Source of the DNA: Thermohalobaculum sp039815685
GTDB lineage: Bacteria; Pseudomonadota; Alphaproteobacteria; Rhodobacterales; Rhodobacteraceae
NCBI GenBank assembly: GCA_039815685.1
Contig: JBCBYV010000025.1
Location: 9,875 to 73,874 of the forward strand
Length of the DNA: 64,000 bases
Direction of reading: 5' to 3'
Made by a program: the position numbers and the translations under genes. Shown in pieces: positions 44,359-52,391 of this stretch. Under the pieces are notes generated by a model. The model saw only the letters and a list, made by a program, of their open reading frames with translations. It did not search any database and was not told where the DNA came from. How positions within the stretch are numbered: the first letter of the stretch is position 1; each line of letters begins with the position of its first letter.

Positions 44359-44538
44359 TTAGGACGGCGCGCTGACATTGGTCGCCTGCGTCAGCGACGA
44401 CTCGATGGCGTTGATCACGGTCTGCAGCTCGTCCGAGAGCAGGCCGACAATGGCGACACCGAGGATCAGAAGACCGGCAGCGAGCGCGACCCAGTCGATC
44501 GTCACGGCACCCGTCTCGTTGTTCAGGAACTTCATCAT
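44359..44538 (-). CDS. flp: Flp-family type IVb pilin (copy B, identical protein)
   Basis: A 59-residue Flp prepilin whose translated product is identical to copy A at 43012-43191. The two genes differ at about 16 of 180 positions by my count, all synonymous, including the stop (TAA here, TGA in copy A). Strong purifying selection or conversion of protein sequence is implied. It has its own terminator on one side and a candidate operator on the other. Confidence 0.95.
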   Translation of the reverse strand: MMKFLNNETGAVTIDWVALAAGLLILGVAIVGLLSDELQTVINAIESSLTQATNVSAPS

Positions 44539-44651
44539 AGCTGTTCTCCCAAGTTTTGAACCCCCACCACACCTCGCAGCGGGAAAACCGGCCGGGTTCA
44601 GAAACCCCACCAACCGGCACGGAATGTCGCGAACACAAGCAGCAGCGGGAC

Positions 44652-44677
44652 ACTCACTGTTGTTTCCTTGAGTGAGT
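44652..44677. promoter_or_regulatory. Candidate operator: ACTCACT-N12-AGTGAGT
   Basis: A perfect 7-bp inverted repeat (44652-44658 with 44671-44677) in the region upstream of flp copy B, 115-140 bases before its start. It could bind a dimeric regulator. There is no second copy elsewhere that I could find. Confidence 0.3.
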
Positions 44678-44702
44678 AACGTGGCAAGCATGCGCCCGAA
44701 AT

Positions 44703-44725
44703 AAGGCAAACTCGCCTTAATTCAG
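44703..44725. promoter_or_regulatory. Candidate operator: AAGGC-N6-GCCTT dyad (copy 2)
   Basis: aaggc-aaactc-gccttaattcag, the partner of the dyad at 43384-43405, located 165 bases upstream of flp copy B on the minus strand and downstream of scoB's terminator. Confidence 0.35.
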
Positions 44726-44755
44726 TGTAAACGCCTGCCCTGCTTGCCTTTTTTC

Positions 44756-44790
44756 AACCAAAAGTTGCGCCAGCCCGTAGGCTGGCGCAA
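44756..44790 (-). terminator. Intrinsic terminator after scoB
   Basis: An 11-bp perfect stem pairs 44765-44775 with 44780-44790 (ttgcgccagcc / ggctggcgcaa) with a 4-base loop. On the minus strand it is followed by CTTTTGGTTG. It ends the scoA-DUF1801-scoB operon, 33 bases past the scoB stop. Confidence 0.85.
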
Positions 44791-44822
44791 TATTCCATTA
44801 GGCATACAATTTCTCGCCGCAC

Positions 44823-45452
44823 TCAGTTTACGAGTGTGGCCTCAGTCTTTTCTCGCACCTCGTCGAGGGTTACCTCTGGGGCAAGTTCCACGACACTGAG
44901 CCCACCGTCGACAACATCGAAGACACCCAGCCCCGTAATGATACGATCAACCACGGCTGTCCCAGTTAGGGGCAGAGAGCACGCCTTGAGGAGCTTCGTC
45001 TCACCCTTTTTGTTGGTGTGGTCCATGATGACGACGACCCGCTTGACGCCGGCGACAAGGTCCATTGCACCCCCCATGCCCTTCACGAGCTTTCCGGGAA
45101 TCATCCAGTTGGCGAGATCTCCGTTCTCTGCGACCTCCATCGCGCCGAGGATCGAGAGATCGATATGCCCGCCGCGAATCATCGAAAAGCTGGTCGCGCT
45201 GTCGAAATAGCTGGTGCGGTCGAGCTCGGTGATCGTCTGCTTGCCGGCGTTGATCAGATCCGCGTCCACCTCGTTCTCGGTCGGAAAGGGCCCCATGCCC
45301 AGCATCCCGTTCTCGGACTGGAGCGTCACATCCATCCCATCGGGAATGAAGTTCGCCACCAGTGTCGGGATACCGATCCCGAGGTTCACATAGAACCCGT
45401 CTTCGAGCTCCTGCGCAGCGCGCGCCGCCATCTGATCACGATCCCAGGGCAT
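44823..45452 (-). CDS. scoB: 3-oxoacid CoA-transferase subunit B
   Basis: The 209-residue beta subunit of succinyl-CoA:3-ketoacid CoA-transferase, which transfers CoA from succinyl-CoA to acetoacetate in ketone-body or polyhydroxybutyrate breakdown. The catalytic Glu lies in LQSENGMLGMGP. NLGIGIPTLV at the start and GGAMDLVAGVKRVVVIMDHTNK in the middle are typical. It starts 11 bases after the DUF1801 gene. Confidence 0.95.
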   Translation of the reverse strand: MPWDRDQMAARAAQELEDGFYVNLGIGIPTLVANFIPDGMDVTLQSENGMLGMGPFPTENEVDADLINAGKQTITELDRTSYFDSATSFSMIRGGHIDLSILGAMEVAENGDLANWMIPGKLVKGMGGAMDLVAGVKRVVVIMDHTNKKGETKLLKACSLPLTGTAVVDRIITGLGVFDVVDGGLSVVELAPEVTLDEVREKTEATLVN

Positions 45453-45463
45453 TGCGTCTCTCC

Positions 45464-45853
45464 TCAGCGGTTAAGCGCGGCGCGGCGCTCGTCGCGGGCT
45501 GCCGCGACAAGGTCCGAGATCGCGCGATCATCGAGATCCTGCGGCACGCTCAGCCTCACGTGCCGCAGGGATTTTCCGGTGCCTTCGAGGCGGCGTTCGG
45601 GATCAGGCAAATGGACGCCCTGAAAGAAGCCGAGGTTCACATGCGCGGTGTGAGGCATGCACCAAGCGTAGCCATCGATCATCTTGCGCCGCCCGACACC
45701 CCACCAGACCGAGCCTTCACGAGCGCTGGCCTTCTCCGTCGCCTCGGGATCCAGCGCAAAGATCAACGATCGGACCGCCTTCAGCGTCTCCGAATGTTGC
45801 GGCGCCTTCTCCAGGATGTCGTCGAAGCGGCCAAGATCGTCGATGACCTGCAT
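45464..45853 (-). CDS. DUF1801-domain protein inside the CoA-transferase operon
   Basis: A 129-residue YdhG/DUF1801 protein. SVWWGVGRRKMIDGYAW and VNLGFFQGVHLPDPERRLEGTGKSLRHVR are family features. Its function is not established; the fold is a small helix-grip-like domain. The ATG overlaps the scoA stop by one base (TGATG) and the gene ends 11 bases before scoB, so it is translated as part of the scoA-scoB operon, an unusual insertion between subunits. Confidence 0.9.
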   Translation of the reverse strand: MQVIDDLGRFDDILEKAPQHSETLKAVRSLIFALDPEATEKASAREGSVWWGVGRRKMIDGYAWCMPHTAHVNLGFFQGVHLPDPERRLEGTGKSLRHVRLSVPQDLDDRAISDLVAAARDERRAALNR

Positions 45854-46548
45854 CAGGCCGCGCGAAGCGTGCGCTTCTCGATGCGCTTCTCGTGGCTGCC
45901 TTCGATGATGCGGTCGACGAAGATGCCCGGGGTATGGATGAGATCCGGATCGAGCGTACCGATGGGCACCAGTTCCTCGACCTCGGCGACGCAAACCTTC
46001 CCGCACATCGCGGCGTTCGGATTGAAGTTCCGCGCAGTCTTGCGGAACACAAGGTTGCCCATCGCATCGCCCTTCCACGCCTTCACGATGGAAAGGTCGG
46101 CGACGATCCCGCGCTCGAGGATGTAGGTCTCCCCGTCGAACTCCTTGTGCTCCTTGCCCTCGGCCACCTGGGTGCCAACGCCGGTCTTTGTATAGAAGCC
46201 CGGGATGCCTGCGCCACCCGCCCGCATGCGTTCGGCCAGCGTGCCCTGCGGGTTGAACTCGATCTCCAGGTCACCTGCCAGATACTGCTGCATGAAGAGG
46301 TCGTTCTCACCCACATAGGAAGAGATCATCTTCTTCACCTGATTGTCCTGGAGCAGAAGGCCAAGGCCGAAATCGTCCACGCCCGCATTGTTCGACGCGA
46401 TGATCAGATCGCGCGTACCCGCCGCCTTGATCGCGGAGATCAGGTTCTCGGGTATGCCGCAAAGTCCGAAACCGCCGGCTGCGATCGTCATGCCGTCGAA
46501 GAGCACGCCGTCGAGCGCAATGGTGGCATCGGCGTAGACCTTCTTCAT
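45853..46548 (-). CDS. scoA: 3-oxoacid CoA-transferase subunit A
   Basis: The 231-residue alpha subunit of the CoA-transferase. MTIAAGGFGLCGIPENLI is the CoA-binding GxGGF-like motif; IIASNNAGVDDFGLG and ERMRAGGAGIPGFYTKTGVGT follow. Together with scoB it forms the active enzyme. Upstream 403 bases (46549-46951) contain no recognised gene. Confidence 0.95.
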   Translation of the reverse strand: MKKVYADATIALDGVLFDGMTIAAGGFGLCGIPENLISAIKAAGTRDLIIASNNAGVDDFGLGLLLQDNQVKKMISSYVGENDLFMQQYLAGDLEIEFNPQGTLAERMRAGGAGIPGFYTKTGVGTQVAEGKEHKEFDGETYILERGIVADLSIVKAWKGDAMGNLVFRKTARNFNPNAAMCGKVCVAEVEELVPIGTLDPDLIHTPGIFVDRIIEGSHEKRIEKRTLRAA

Positions 46549-46951
46549 CCCTCGTCTCCTTGGTGCAGGGGCGCGCGCCCTCGTCCTCGCGTGTTGCGGC
46601 GCACATTATTGAGGCGGCGGCCACGCGCAAGCCCCCCCTCCTCCACCTTGCGGTGAGGCGTCCGGGCGGCGGCGTCTCTCGTGGCACCCACGCCCGCGAT
46701 GCGCGGTCCGACGGTGAGAGAGCACGCGCGGTCGCCTCCCTCCCGGCGTCGAACCCCACGATGGTCCGTGGGAGCCGTCGATGTCCTAGGTGATGGCGGT
46801 TGCGCTGGCCTTGATGAGAGGTCTCATGCGCTTCGAGCTTCGGCTTGGCGTCGGGCGCGGAATGGTCTCGCATCTGAAGTCTATGCCGCCCAACGCGGCC
46901 GAGAGCTCCGGGCGCTGCCGGACAGAGCGGCGCGCCCGGACCCTGCGCCTT
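46549..46951. other. Intergenic region upstream of scoA
   Basis: About 400 bases between the scoA start and the MBL hydrolase stop, all very GC-rich. It must hold the scoA promoter. I recognise no gene, repeat or terminator in it. Confidence 0.5.
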
Positions 46952-47935
46952 TCAGAGGTTCAGCTGGTAGCTTGCGGCGATGTATCGGAAACCGTCGCCG
47001 AACGGTTCGAGATAGCCCACCGCGGGTGGCGGCATGTGGTAGCCGAGGAACGGGATCTTGTCCGCCGCGACCATGCCGAAGAGCGACTTGCGCACTGCCG
47101 CCGCCTTCTCCTTGTCCATATCGAAGCGGACATGCCAATCGGGCCGCTGCAGGCTCATAACGTAGTGGTTGGCTGCGTCGGAGGTGATCAGAAGCCGCTG
47201 GCCCTCGCTTTCCAGATGGTACGCCATATGACCGGGCGTGTGGCCGAAGGCATCCACCGCCTCGATGCCGGAGCGTACGGCATCGCCGGGATGGATCATT
47301 GTCGCCTGCTCGGCGAAGGGCACGACCTTGTTCTGCACAAGCTGCGCACGGCCCTGCATCGACTCGTCGCTCAGCAGGTCCTCGTTCGACCAGAAGTCGA
47401 ACTCCGCCGCGCCGATCACATAGGCGGCGTTCGGGAAGGTCGGCGCCCCGCCCTCGGTCAGTCCGCTGATATGGTCGCCGTGGAAGTGGGTGATGACGAC
47501 ATGGGTGATGTCGCCGGGCTCGATACCGAGCGCCTGCAGCGTGGCGACGAGATTGCCCGCAGCCGGGCGGCGGCCGTTGTCGCCATTGCCGGTGTCGAAG
47601 AGAATGAGTTCGCTGCCCGTGTTCACCAGCGTGACGGTGAAGGGGATCTCCATGCGGGTCGGGGGCAGGAAGTTCTCCGCCGCCAGCGCTGCCACATCCT
47701 CCTGCGTGACATTCTGGCCGAATATCGGATGCGGGCCATCAAGCTGCACCGCGCCATCGAGAATCGAGGTCACCTCGAAGGCGCCCACCTTGAAGCGGTA
47801 GGCGCCCGGGCGCAGCACACCCTGCGGAGCGGGCACGGCGGCGTCGGCCGCGCTCCCGAGCGCGGCGCCGGCGAGCGGCAGGGAAGCCGCCCCGAGCATC
47901 AGGTTCCGACGAGTGGTGGTGGCGATATCGGTCAT
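46952..47935 (-). CDS. Tat-exported MBL-fold metallo-hydrolase
   Basis: A 327-residue metallo-beta-lactamase-fold hydrolase of the AttM/AhlD-like general family. The N-terminus TTTRRNLMLGAASLPLAG is a twin-arginine signal. Metal ligands are in VVITHFHGDHISGL, AFGHTPGHMAYHL and LITSDAANH; the end has LGYHMPPP. This points to a folded, metal-loaded enzyme in the periplasm. The substrate (lactone or other) is unknown. The start at 47935 puts the Arg pair near position 9. Confidence 0.88.
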   Translation of the reverse strand: MTDIATTTRRNLMLGAASLPLAGAALGSAADAAVPAPQGVLRPGAYRFKVGAFEVTSILDGAVQLDGPHPIFGQNVTQEDVAALAAENFLPPTRMEIPFTVTLVNTGSELILFDTGNGDNGRRPAAGNLVATLQALGIEPGDITHVVITHFHGDHISGLTEGGAPTFPNAAYVIGAAEFDFWSNEDLLSDESMQGRAQLVQNKVVPFAEQATMIHPGDAVRSGIEAVDAFGHTPGHMAYHLESEGQRLLITSDAANHYVMSLQRPDWHVRFDMDKEKAAAVRKSLFGMVAADKIPFLGYHMPPPAVGYLEPFGDGFRYIAASYQLNL

Positions 47936-48064
47936 CGGGGGTTCTCCCTTGGGCATAAGGCTGCCGGCATTCCGCGGCGCTCTACCGCAATAATGGCGCT
48001 GGCCTGCCGCCGGGCGAGGGCAAGGGGCTCGAGTTCACAGAAATGCCAACCATTAGCAAGGCGC

Positions 48065-50035
48065 TCAGCGTGTACTGAAGCGAGCCCCCGGATAGGGCGC
48101 ATATCCCGCCCGCCGCAGCCTGCGACGGCGCCGCCGCTCTACCGGTCGCAGCATACGGCTCACGCCGTGGCGGGTCTTGTCCCAGTAGTAGGGCGCGATA
48201 AAGAGCTCGAGCACCGCCTTCCACGCGGCCAGCGCGCCGAGCGTCCAGTAGAAGGGCAGGCTCGGCACCCAGAGCATGAGGTCAAGCGCCCCCTTCCGCG
48301 CCATCGCCAGGGCCGCCGCACTCAACATCAGGAGCTGGCCGCCCGCGAGGCTCACCGCAAGCGGCCAGAAGGCCCAGGCGGGCAGGAAGCCGTCCCAGGG
48401 CGTCGTCCCGGTCAGCAGCCAGCCGATGACGGAGATCCAGAAGAGCGGCATGGCGAGATAGCTGCAGGCGGCCCCCAGAAAAAGCACGTTGAACCCGAGA
48501 AAGCCCCGCGGCCCCATCTCCCGAAGCAGCTTCATGGGGCGGCGGATATGGGTGAGCCAGGTGAGAAGATAGCCCTTCAGCCAGCGCGATCGTTGACGGA
48601 TCCACGCCAGCGGGCGGCAGTTCGCCTCCTCCTCCGTACGCACCGAGAGAACACGCACGCGCCAGCCCCGCCGGAAAAGCCGCATGCCGAGATCGGCGTC
48701 CTCGGTCACGTTGTGGGCGTCCCACCCCCCGATCGCGCCGAGGGCGTGTCGGCGGAAATAGACGCTCGTCCCGCCGAGGGGCACGGGCAGGCCCAGGCGC
48801 TCGAACCCGCGCAAGAGCACGTCGAACCAGATCGAGTACTCAAGCTGGAAACAGCGCGTGATCCAATTCTCCCGCGCGTTGAAGTAGCTGAGCTGGCACT
48901 GCACGCAGGCGATCCTGCGCGGCAGCGTGCGCAGCGCCGTCGCCACTGCGCGGAGCTGACCGGGTTCCGGCCGGTCTTCAGCGTCGAGGATGCCGACGAT
49001 GCTGCCTCGGCAGAAGTCGAGCGCATAGTTGAGCGCCCGCGGCTTCGTGCGCGGCGCTCCCTCTGGCACCACGATCATGCGCGCCCAGCGCGGCAGGCGC
49101 ATCTCGTCGATCGCTTCCTGGGTCGCCCAGTCCTGCTCCTCGACGATCAGGCAGACCTCGAGACACTGGCGCGGATAGTCGAGCCGCTCGAGCCCTGCGA
49201 GGAGGCGGGGCACCATCTCCGCTTCCTTGAGGAGAGGGACGAGAATGCTGACGACCGGCCACTCCCCGTCATCCGAGTCGTCCTGGGCCAGCCGGTCGGT
49301 CGTCGGATCTGCCCGCGTTCCGGGGAGTGCTGCGACCAGTGCCGCGAGGCGCAGGAACCCGGTCATTGTGTTGACCGTGAAGACCAGCAGGAAGGCGGCG
49401 ACAGCCCCGGCCTCGCCGGACAGGAACGCGCTGATGATCGCGGCAAGGACCAAGAGTGCCGCGCGCCCGCGAAGCGTCCCGAGCCCCCGTACACTCTCGT
49501 CCTGGCGCACGCGCCTCTCCGCTCGCCGGGCCAGCGTGTCGCCGTACTGCTCGGCAAAGGCATCCTCGAAGGCCGAGGTGCTCACCTGCGCGAAGAGCGC
49601 CTCACCCGGCACGAGGCCGTGGGCTTTCGCTGTGCTTGCGACGCCTTGGAAGTTCTCGATGGCGTCGGTGACCCAGACCACCTGCCCCGCCAGCATCTGC
49701 CAGGGCAGCAGCCTCAGTTCGAGCAGCAGCGCAGGATCCGCGAGCGCGCCGATGGCCCCTGGCGCGAAGAGATCACGATCCGGAGGATCGGCGACGAGAT
49801 CCGCCACGCCGAGACCGAACTCGGCGGCCTGCGGCACTGCGGGCGGCGGAGCGGCCGGGGCCGGCTCATTCAAGAGGACGGGCAGCCGCTCGGACCCCGC
49901 ACCGCTTGAGATCCCCGTCCTGCCGAAAAAGCTCCTGCGCTTGCCCTCGGGCCTCGCATAGGCCGCGAGGTTCAGCACCTCCGCCCGGCCGCCGACCGTG
50001 CGATCAGGCAGCGCACCATCCCGTGGCGCGTTCAT
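48065..50035 (-). CDS. Membrane glycosyltransferase, GT2 family
   Basis: A 656-residue GT2 enzyme. The N-terminal 180 residues are cytoplasmic and include LLPWQMLAGQVVWVTD and GLVPGEALFAQVSTSAFEDAF, resembling the N-terminal domain of type II secretion ATPases found in some glycosyltransferases. Two helices precede the catalytic domain with PVVSILVPLLKEAEMV, DAEDRPEPGQL, TEDADLGMRLFRRGW and QRSRWLKG, a D-D-D-QxxRW set. Four or more helices follow. It may export a polysaccharide. The start at 50035 is uncertain because the frame is open upstream. Confidence 0.85.
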   Translation of the reverse strand: MNAPRDGALPDRTVGGRAEVLNLAAYARPEGKRRSFFGRTGISSGAGSERLPVLLNEPAPAAPPPAVPQAAEFGLGVADLVADPPDRDLFAPGAIGALADPALLLELRLLPWQMLAGQVVWVTDAIENFQGVASTAKAHGLVPGEALFAQVSTSAFEDAFAEQYGDTLARRAERRVRQDESVRGLGTLRGRAALLVLAAIISAFLSGEAGAVAAFLLVFTVNTMTGFLRLAALVAALPGTRADPTTDRLAQDDSDDGEWPVVSILVPLLKEAEMVPRLLAGLERLDYPRQCLEVCLIVEEQDWATQEAIDEMRLPRWARMIVVPEGAPRTKPRALNYALDFCRGSIVGILDAEDRPEPGQLRAVATALRTLPRRIACVQCQLSYFNARENWITRCFQLEYSIWFDVLLRGFERLGLPVPLGGTSVYFRRHALGAIGGWDAHNVTEDADLGMRLFRRGWRVRVLSVRTEEEANCRPLAWIRQRSRWLKGYLLTWLTHIRRPMKLLREMGPRGFLGFNVLFLGAACSYLAMPLFWISVIGWLLTGTTPWDGFLPAWAFWPLAVSLAGGQLLMLSAAALAMARKGALDLMLWVPSLPFYWTLGALAAWKAVLELFIAPYYWDKTRHGVSRMLRPVERRRRRRLRRAGYAPYPGARFSTR

Positions 50036-50207
50036 GACGGCCGCCGCGCGCTGCAGCTTGGCCACTCGAGCAACAGGACGGCGAGAGACAGTGAGAGACG
50101 ACGGGAACCCACGCAGACACCTCTTGGTAAGGCAACTGCGTGGAACTTCTTTTACAGGGCTTAACGTCCGCTGAATGTAACGGTGCGCGTTCGCTACTGC
50201 CCGGCCA

Positions 50208-51347
50208 TCAGGCCATCGCCGCGACGAACCGGTCGAAGAGGTAGAAGCTGTCTTGCGGGCCCGGGCTCGCCTCAGGATGCTGCTGCACCGAGAACACCGG
50301 GCGGCCCTCCAGAGCAATACCGCAGTTCGAGCCGTCGAAAAGGCTCACATGGGTTTCGACGACACCTTTCGGCAGGCTTGCGCCATCCACCGCGAACCCA
50401 TGGTTCATCGAGGTGATCTCGACCTTGCCCGTCGCGAGCTCCTTCACCGGATGGTTGGCGCCGTGATGACCGGTCTTCATCTTGACCGTCTTCCCACCGA
50501 GCGCGAGGGCCAGCATCTGATGGCCGAGGCAGATGCCGAAGATCGGCTTGCCCGCCTCGAGCACACCCTCGATCATCGGAACCGCATAGGCGCCAGTCGC
50601 CGCGGGGTCTCCCGGACCGTTCGAGAGGAAGACGCCATCAGGGTTTCGGTCGAGCACCTCGGCCGCCGTCGCGGTCGCAGGCAGCACCGTCACCTCGCAC
50701 CCAGCCGAGGCGAGCGAGCGCAGAATGTTCCGCTTGGCCCCGTAGTCGATCGCGACGACCTTGGCCTTCACCTCGCCCACGGGGCTGAACCCCTCACCCC
50801 AGGCCCAGCGCGTGTCCGACCAGCCGTAACTCTGCGCCGTGCTGACGCCCTTTGCGAGGTCAGCACCCTCCAGCCCCGCGAATGCGCGGGCGGCTGCGAT
50901 AAGATCGTCGGTGTCGATCGCCCCCTCAGCCTCATGGGCGATCGCCACATGCGGCATGCCCTGCTCGCGGATGAGGCGCGTGAGCCGGCGCGTATCGACG
51001 CCAGCGACGCCGATCCGGCCATGGCGCCGCATCCAGTCGCCGAGCGCGCCGGTCGCCCGCCAGTTGACGGGGTCCGTCACGTCGAGGCGCACGACCATCC
51101 CGCTGGCATGGGGCTGCGGCGCTTCCTCGTCCTCCTCGTTCGTTCCCACATTACCTATATGAGGGAAGGTGAAGGTGACGATCTGACCGTCATAGGACGG
51201 ATCGGTCATGATTTCCTGATAGCCGGTCATCGCTGTGTTGAAGCACAGCTCGCCCACCGCCATGCCCTCGGCACCGAAGCCGCGACCGCGGATGAGCGTT
51301 CCGTCGGCCAGGGCGATACAGGCGGTCGGCTTCAGGGGCGCGAACAT
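50208..51347 (-). CDS. carA: Carbamoyl-phosphate synthase small subunit
   Basis: A 379-residue glutamine amidotransferase that feeds ammonia to CarB for pyrimidine and arginine synthesis. The N-terminal domain shows FNTAMTGYQEIMTDPSY; the class I amidotransferase part shows FGICLGHQML with the Cys nucleophile and VFSVQQHPEASPGP with the His/Glu pair. The ATG at 51347 (MFAPLKPTA) removes an unlikely extension. carB is not adjacent. Confidence 0.97.
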   Translation of the reverse strand: MFAPLKPTACIALADGTLIRGRGFGAEGMAVGELCFNTAMTGYQEIMTDPSYDGQIVTFTFPHIGNVGTNEEDEEAPQPHASGMVVRLDVTDPVNWRATGALGDWMRRHGRIGVAGVDTRRLTRLIREQGMPHVAIAHEAEGAIDTDDLIAAARAFAGLEGADLAKGVSTAQSYGWSDTRWAWGEGFSPVGEVKAKVVAIDYGAKRNILRSLASAGCEVTVLPATATAAEVLDRNPDGVFLSNGPGDPAATGAYAVPMIEGVLEAGKPIFGICLGHQMLALALGGKTVKMKTGHHGANHPVKELATGKVEITSMNHGFAVDGASLPKGVVETHVSLFDGSNCGIALEGRPVFSVQQHPEASPGPQDSFYLFDRFVAAMA

Positions 51348-51577
51348 GGGGCAAACCTCGGGATCAAGGGGTCGGATAGCGCGCTGTCGATGCCGGGTAT
51401 TGAGAGAATCCCACACCCCCGACATTGCTCGGCGCGGAAGCTAAGGACGCTGCGTCAGTTGGTCAATCTCTCTAATATTTATTTAATATCAATAGTTTAT
51501 GTGCAGCCAACTTAGTTGCAGCACTCGCATTGGCGGTGTAGCGTCCGGAACGCGAAGGGACGAAGAAGGGGATCTCC

Positions 51578-52039
51578 GTGTCTCAGATCATGAAACGCCT
51601 GGACGCCGCGCTTGCTGAGGCGCGGGAGACGGGCGACGAGGTCAAGATCTGCACACTGCGCCTGATGACGGCCGCTATCCGGGATCGCGAGACTGCGATG
51701 GGGATCGAAGATGGCACGGCCCGCCTCGAAGGGGCGGCGCTCCGCGACCTCCTCTGCCGCATGGTCGAACAGCGTAAGACGTCGATCCGGGGCTACGAAG
51801 AGTCCGGTCATACCGAGCTCGCGAGCCGCGAAGGCCGCGAGATCGAGATCATCAAGAGTTTCCTGCCCAAGCCGCTCGATGAATCTGAGACGGCGCGCGC
51901 CGTTGCAGCGGCGATTTCCGAGACCGGGGCCTCATCGATCCGCGATCTCGGCCGCGTCATGACGCATCTTACCGCACAATACCCCGGCAGGATCGATGTC
52001 TGTGCGGCAGGCGCTCGCGTGAAAGCAGCGCTCGGCTGA
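51578..52039 (+). CDS. GatB/YqeY domain protein
   Basis: A 153-residue YqeY-family protein related to the tRNA-binding tail of GatB. LRLMTAAIRDRETAMG, LCRMVEQRKTSIRGYEESG, EIEIIKSFLPKPL and DLGRVMTHL are typical. Function in bacteria is not settled. It starts with GTG at 51578, with GAAGGGG upstream. It is divergent from carA. Confidence 0.93.
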   Translation: MSQIMKRLDAALAEARETGDEVKICTLRLMTAAIRDRETAMGIEDGTARLEGAALRDLLCRMVEQRKTSIRGYEESGHTELASREGREIEIIKSFLPKPLDESETARAVAAAISETGASSIRDLGRVMTHLTAQYPGRIDVCAAGARVKAALG

Positions 52040-52391
52040 GCAGCGCAGTAACGCGCGCTTGCATGCCCTAACGTCAGAGTTTGCGGCAAATTGGCGGAAT
52101 TCTGAGATCGGCGCTGTCCGATTGTGACTACTTCTTGACCAGCCTTGAACCGCAGTTTTCCCGTCAAAAGCGACGAGGTTTCAGCGCATCACAACGAAAA
52201 CGATAATTCTGACTTTTCTTGATGCGTCGTCCGCACGCACTGCGCGAAACTGTCTTAATCAGGGTCATTCCCTATGCATTCGTTGCACGCCATGGCTGTG
52301 CGGGCGTGCCCATAAGTTTCACAATTTTCTCCATCTTACCGCCAGCGGTGACCGGCACTTCAGCACGACGAAAGAATTCGCCTGAGGTGAC
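52040..52391 (+). promoter_or_regulatory. Long, comparatively AT-rich leader upstream of tadG
   Basis: A 352-base gap after yqeY and before tadG with more A+T than the surroundings (gacttttcttgatg, aacgaaaacgataattctg, cataagtttcacaattttctcc). No gene or clear terminator is seen. It likely carries the promoter of the tadG-tadE-tadE operon. Confidence 0.4.

Noticed and set aside
46790..49909. Open frame of over 1000 codons on the plus strand
   Set aside because: It runs antisense to the Tat-exported MBL hydrolase and the GT2 glycosyltransferase, both of which have clear motifs. The frame is an effect of very high GC at third positions; its translation is Arg/His/Ala-rich with no domain.
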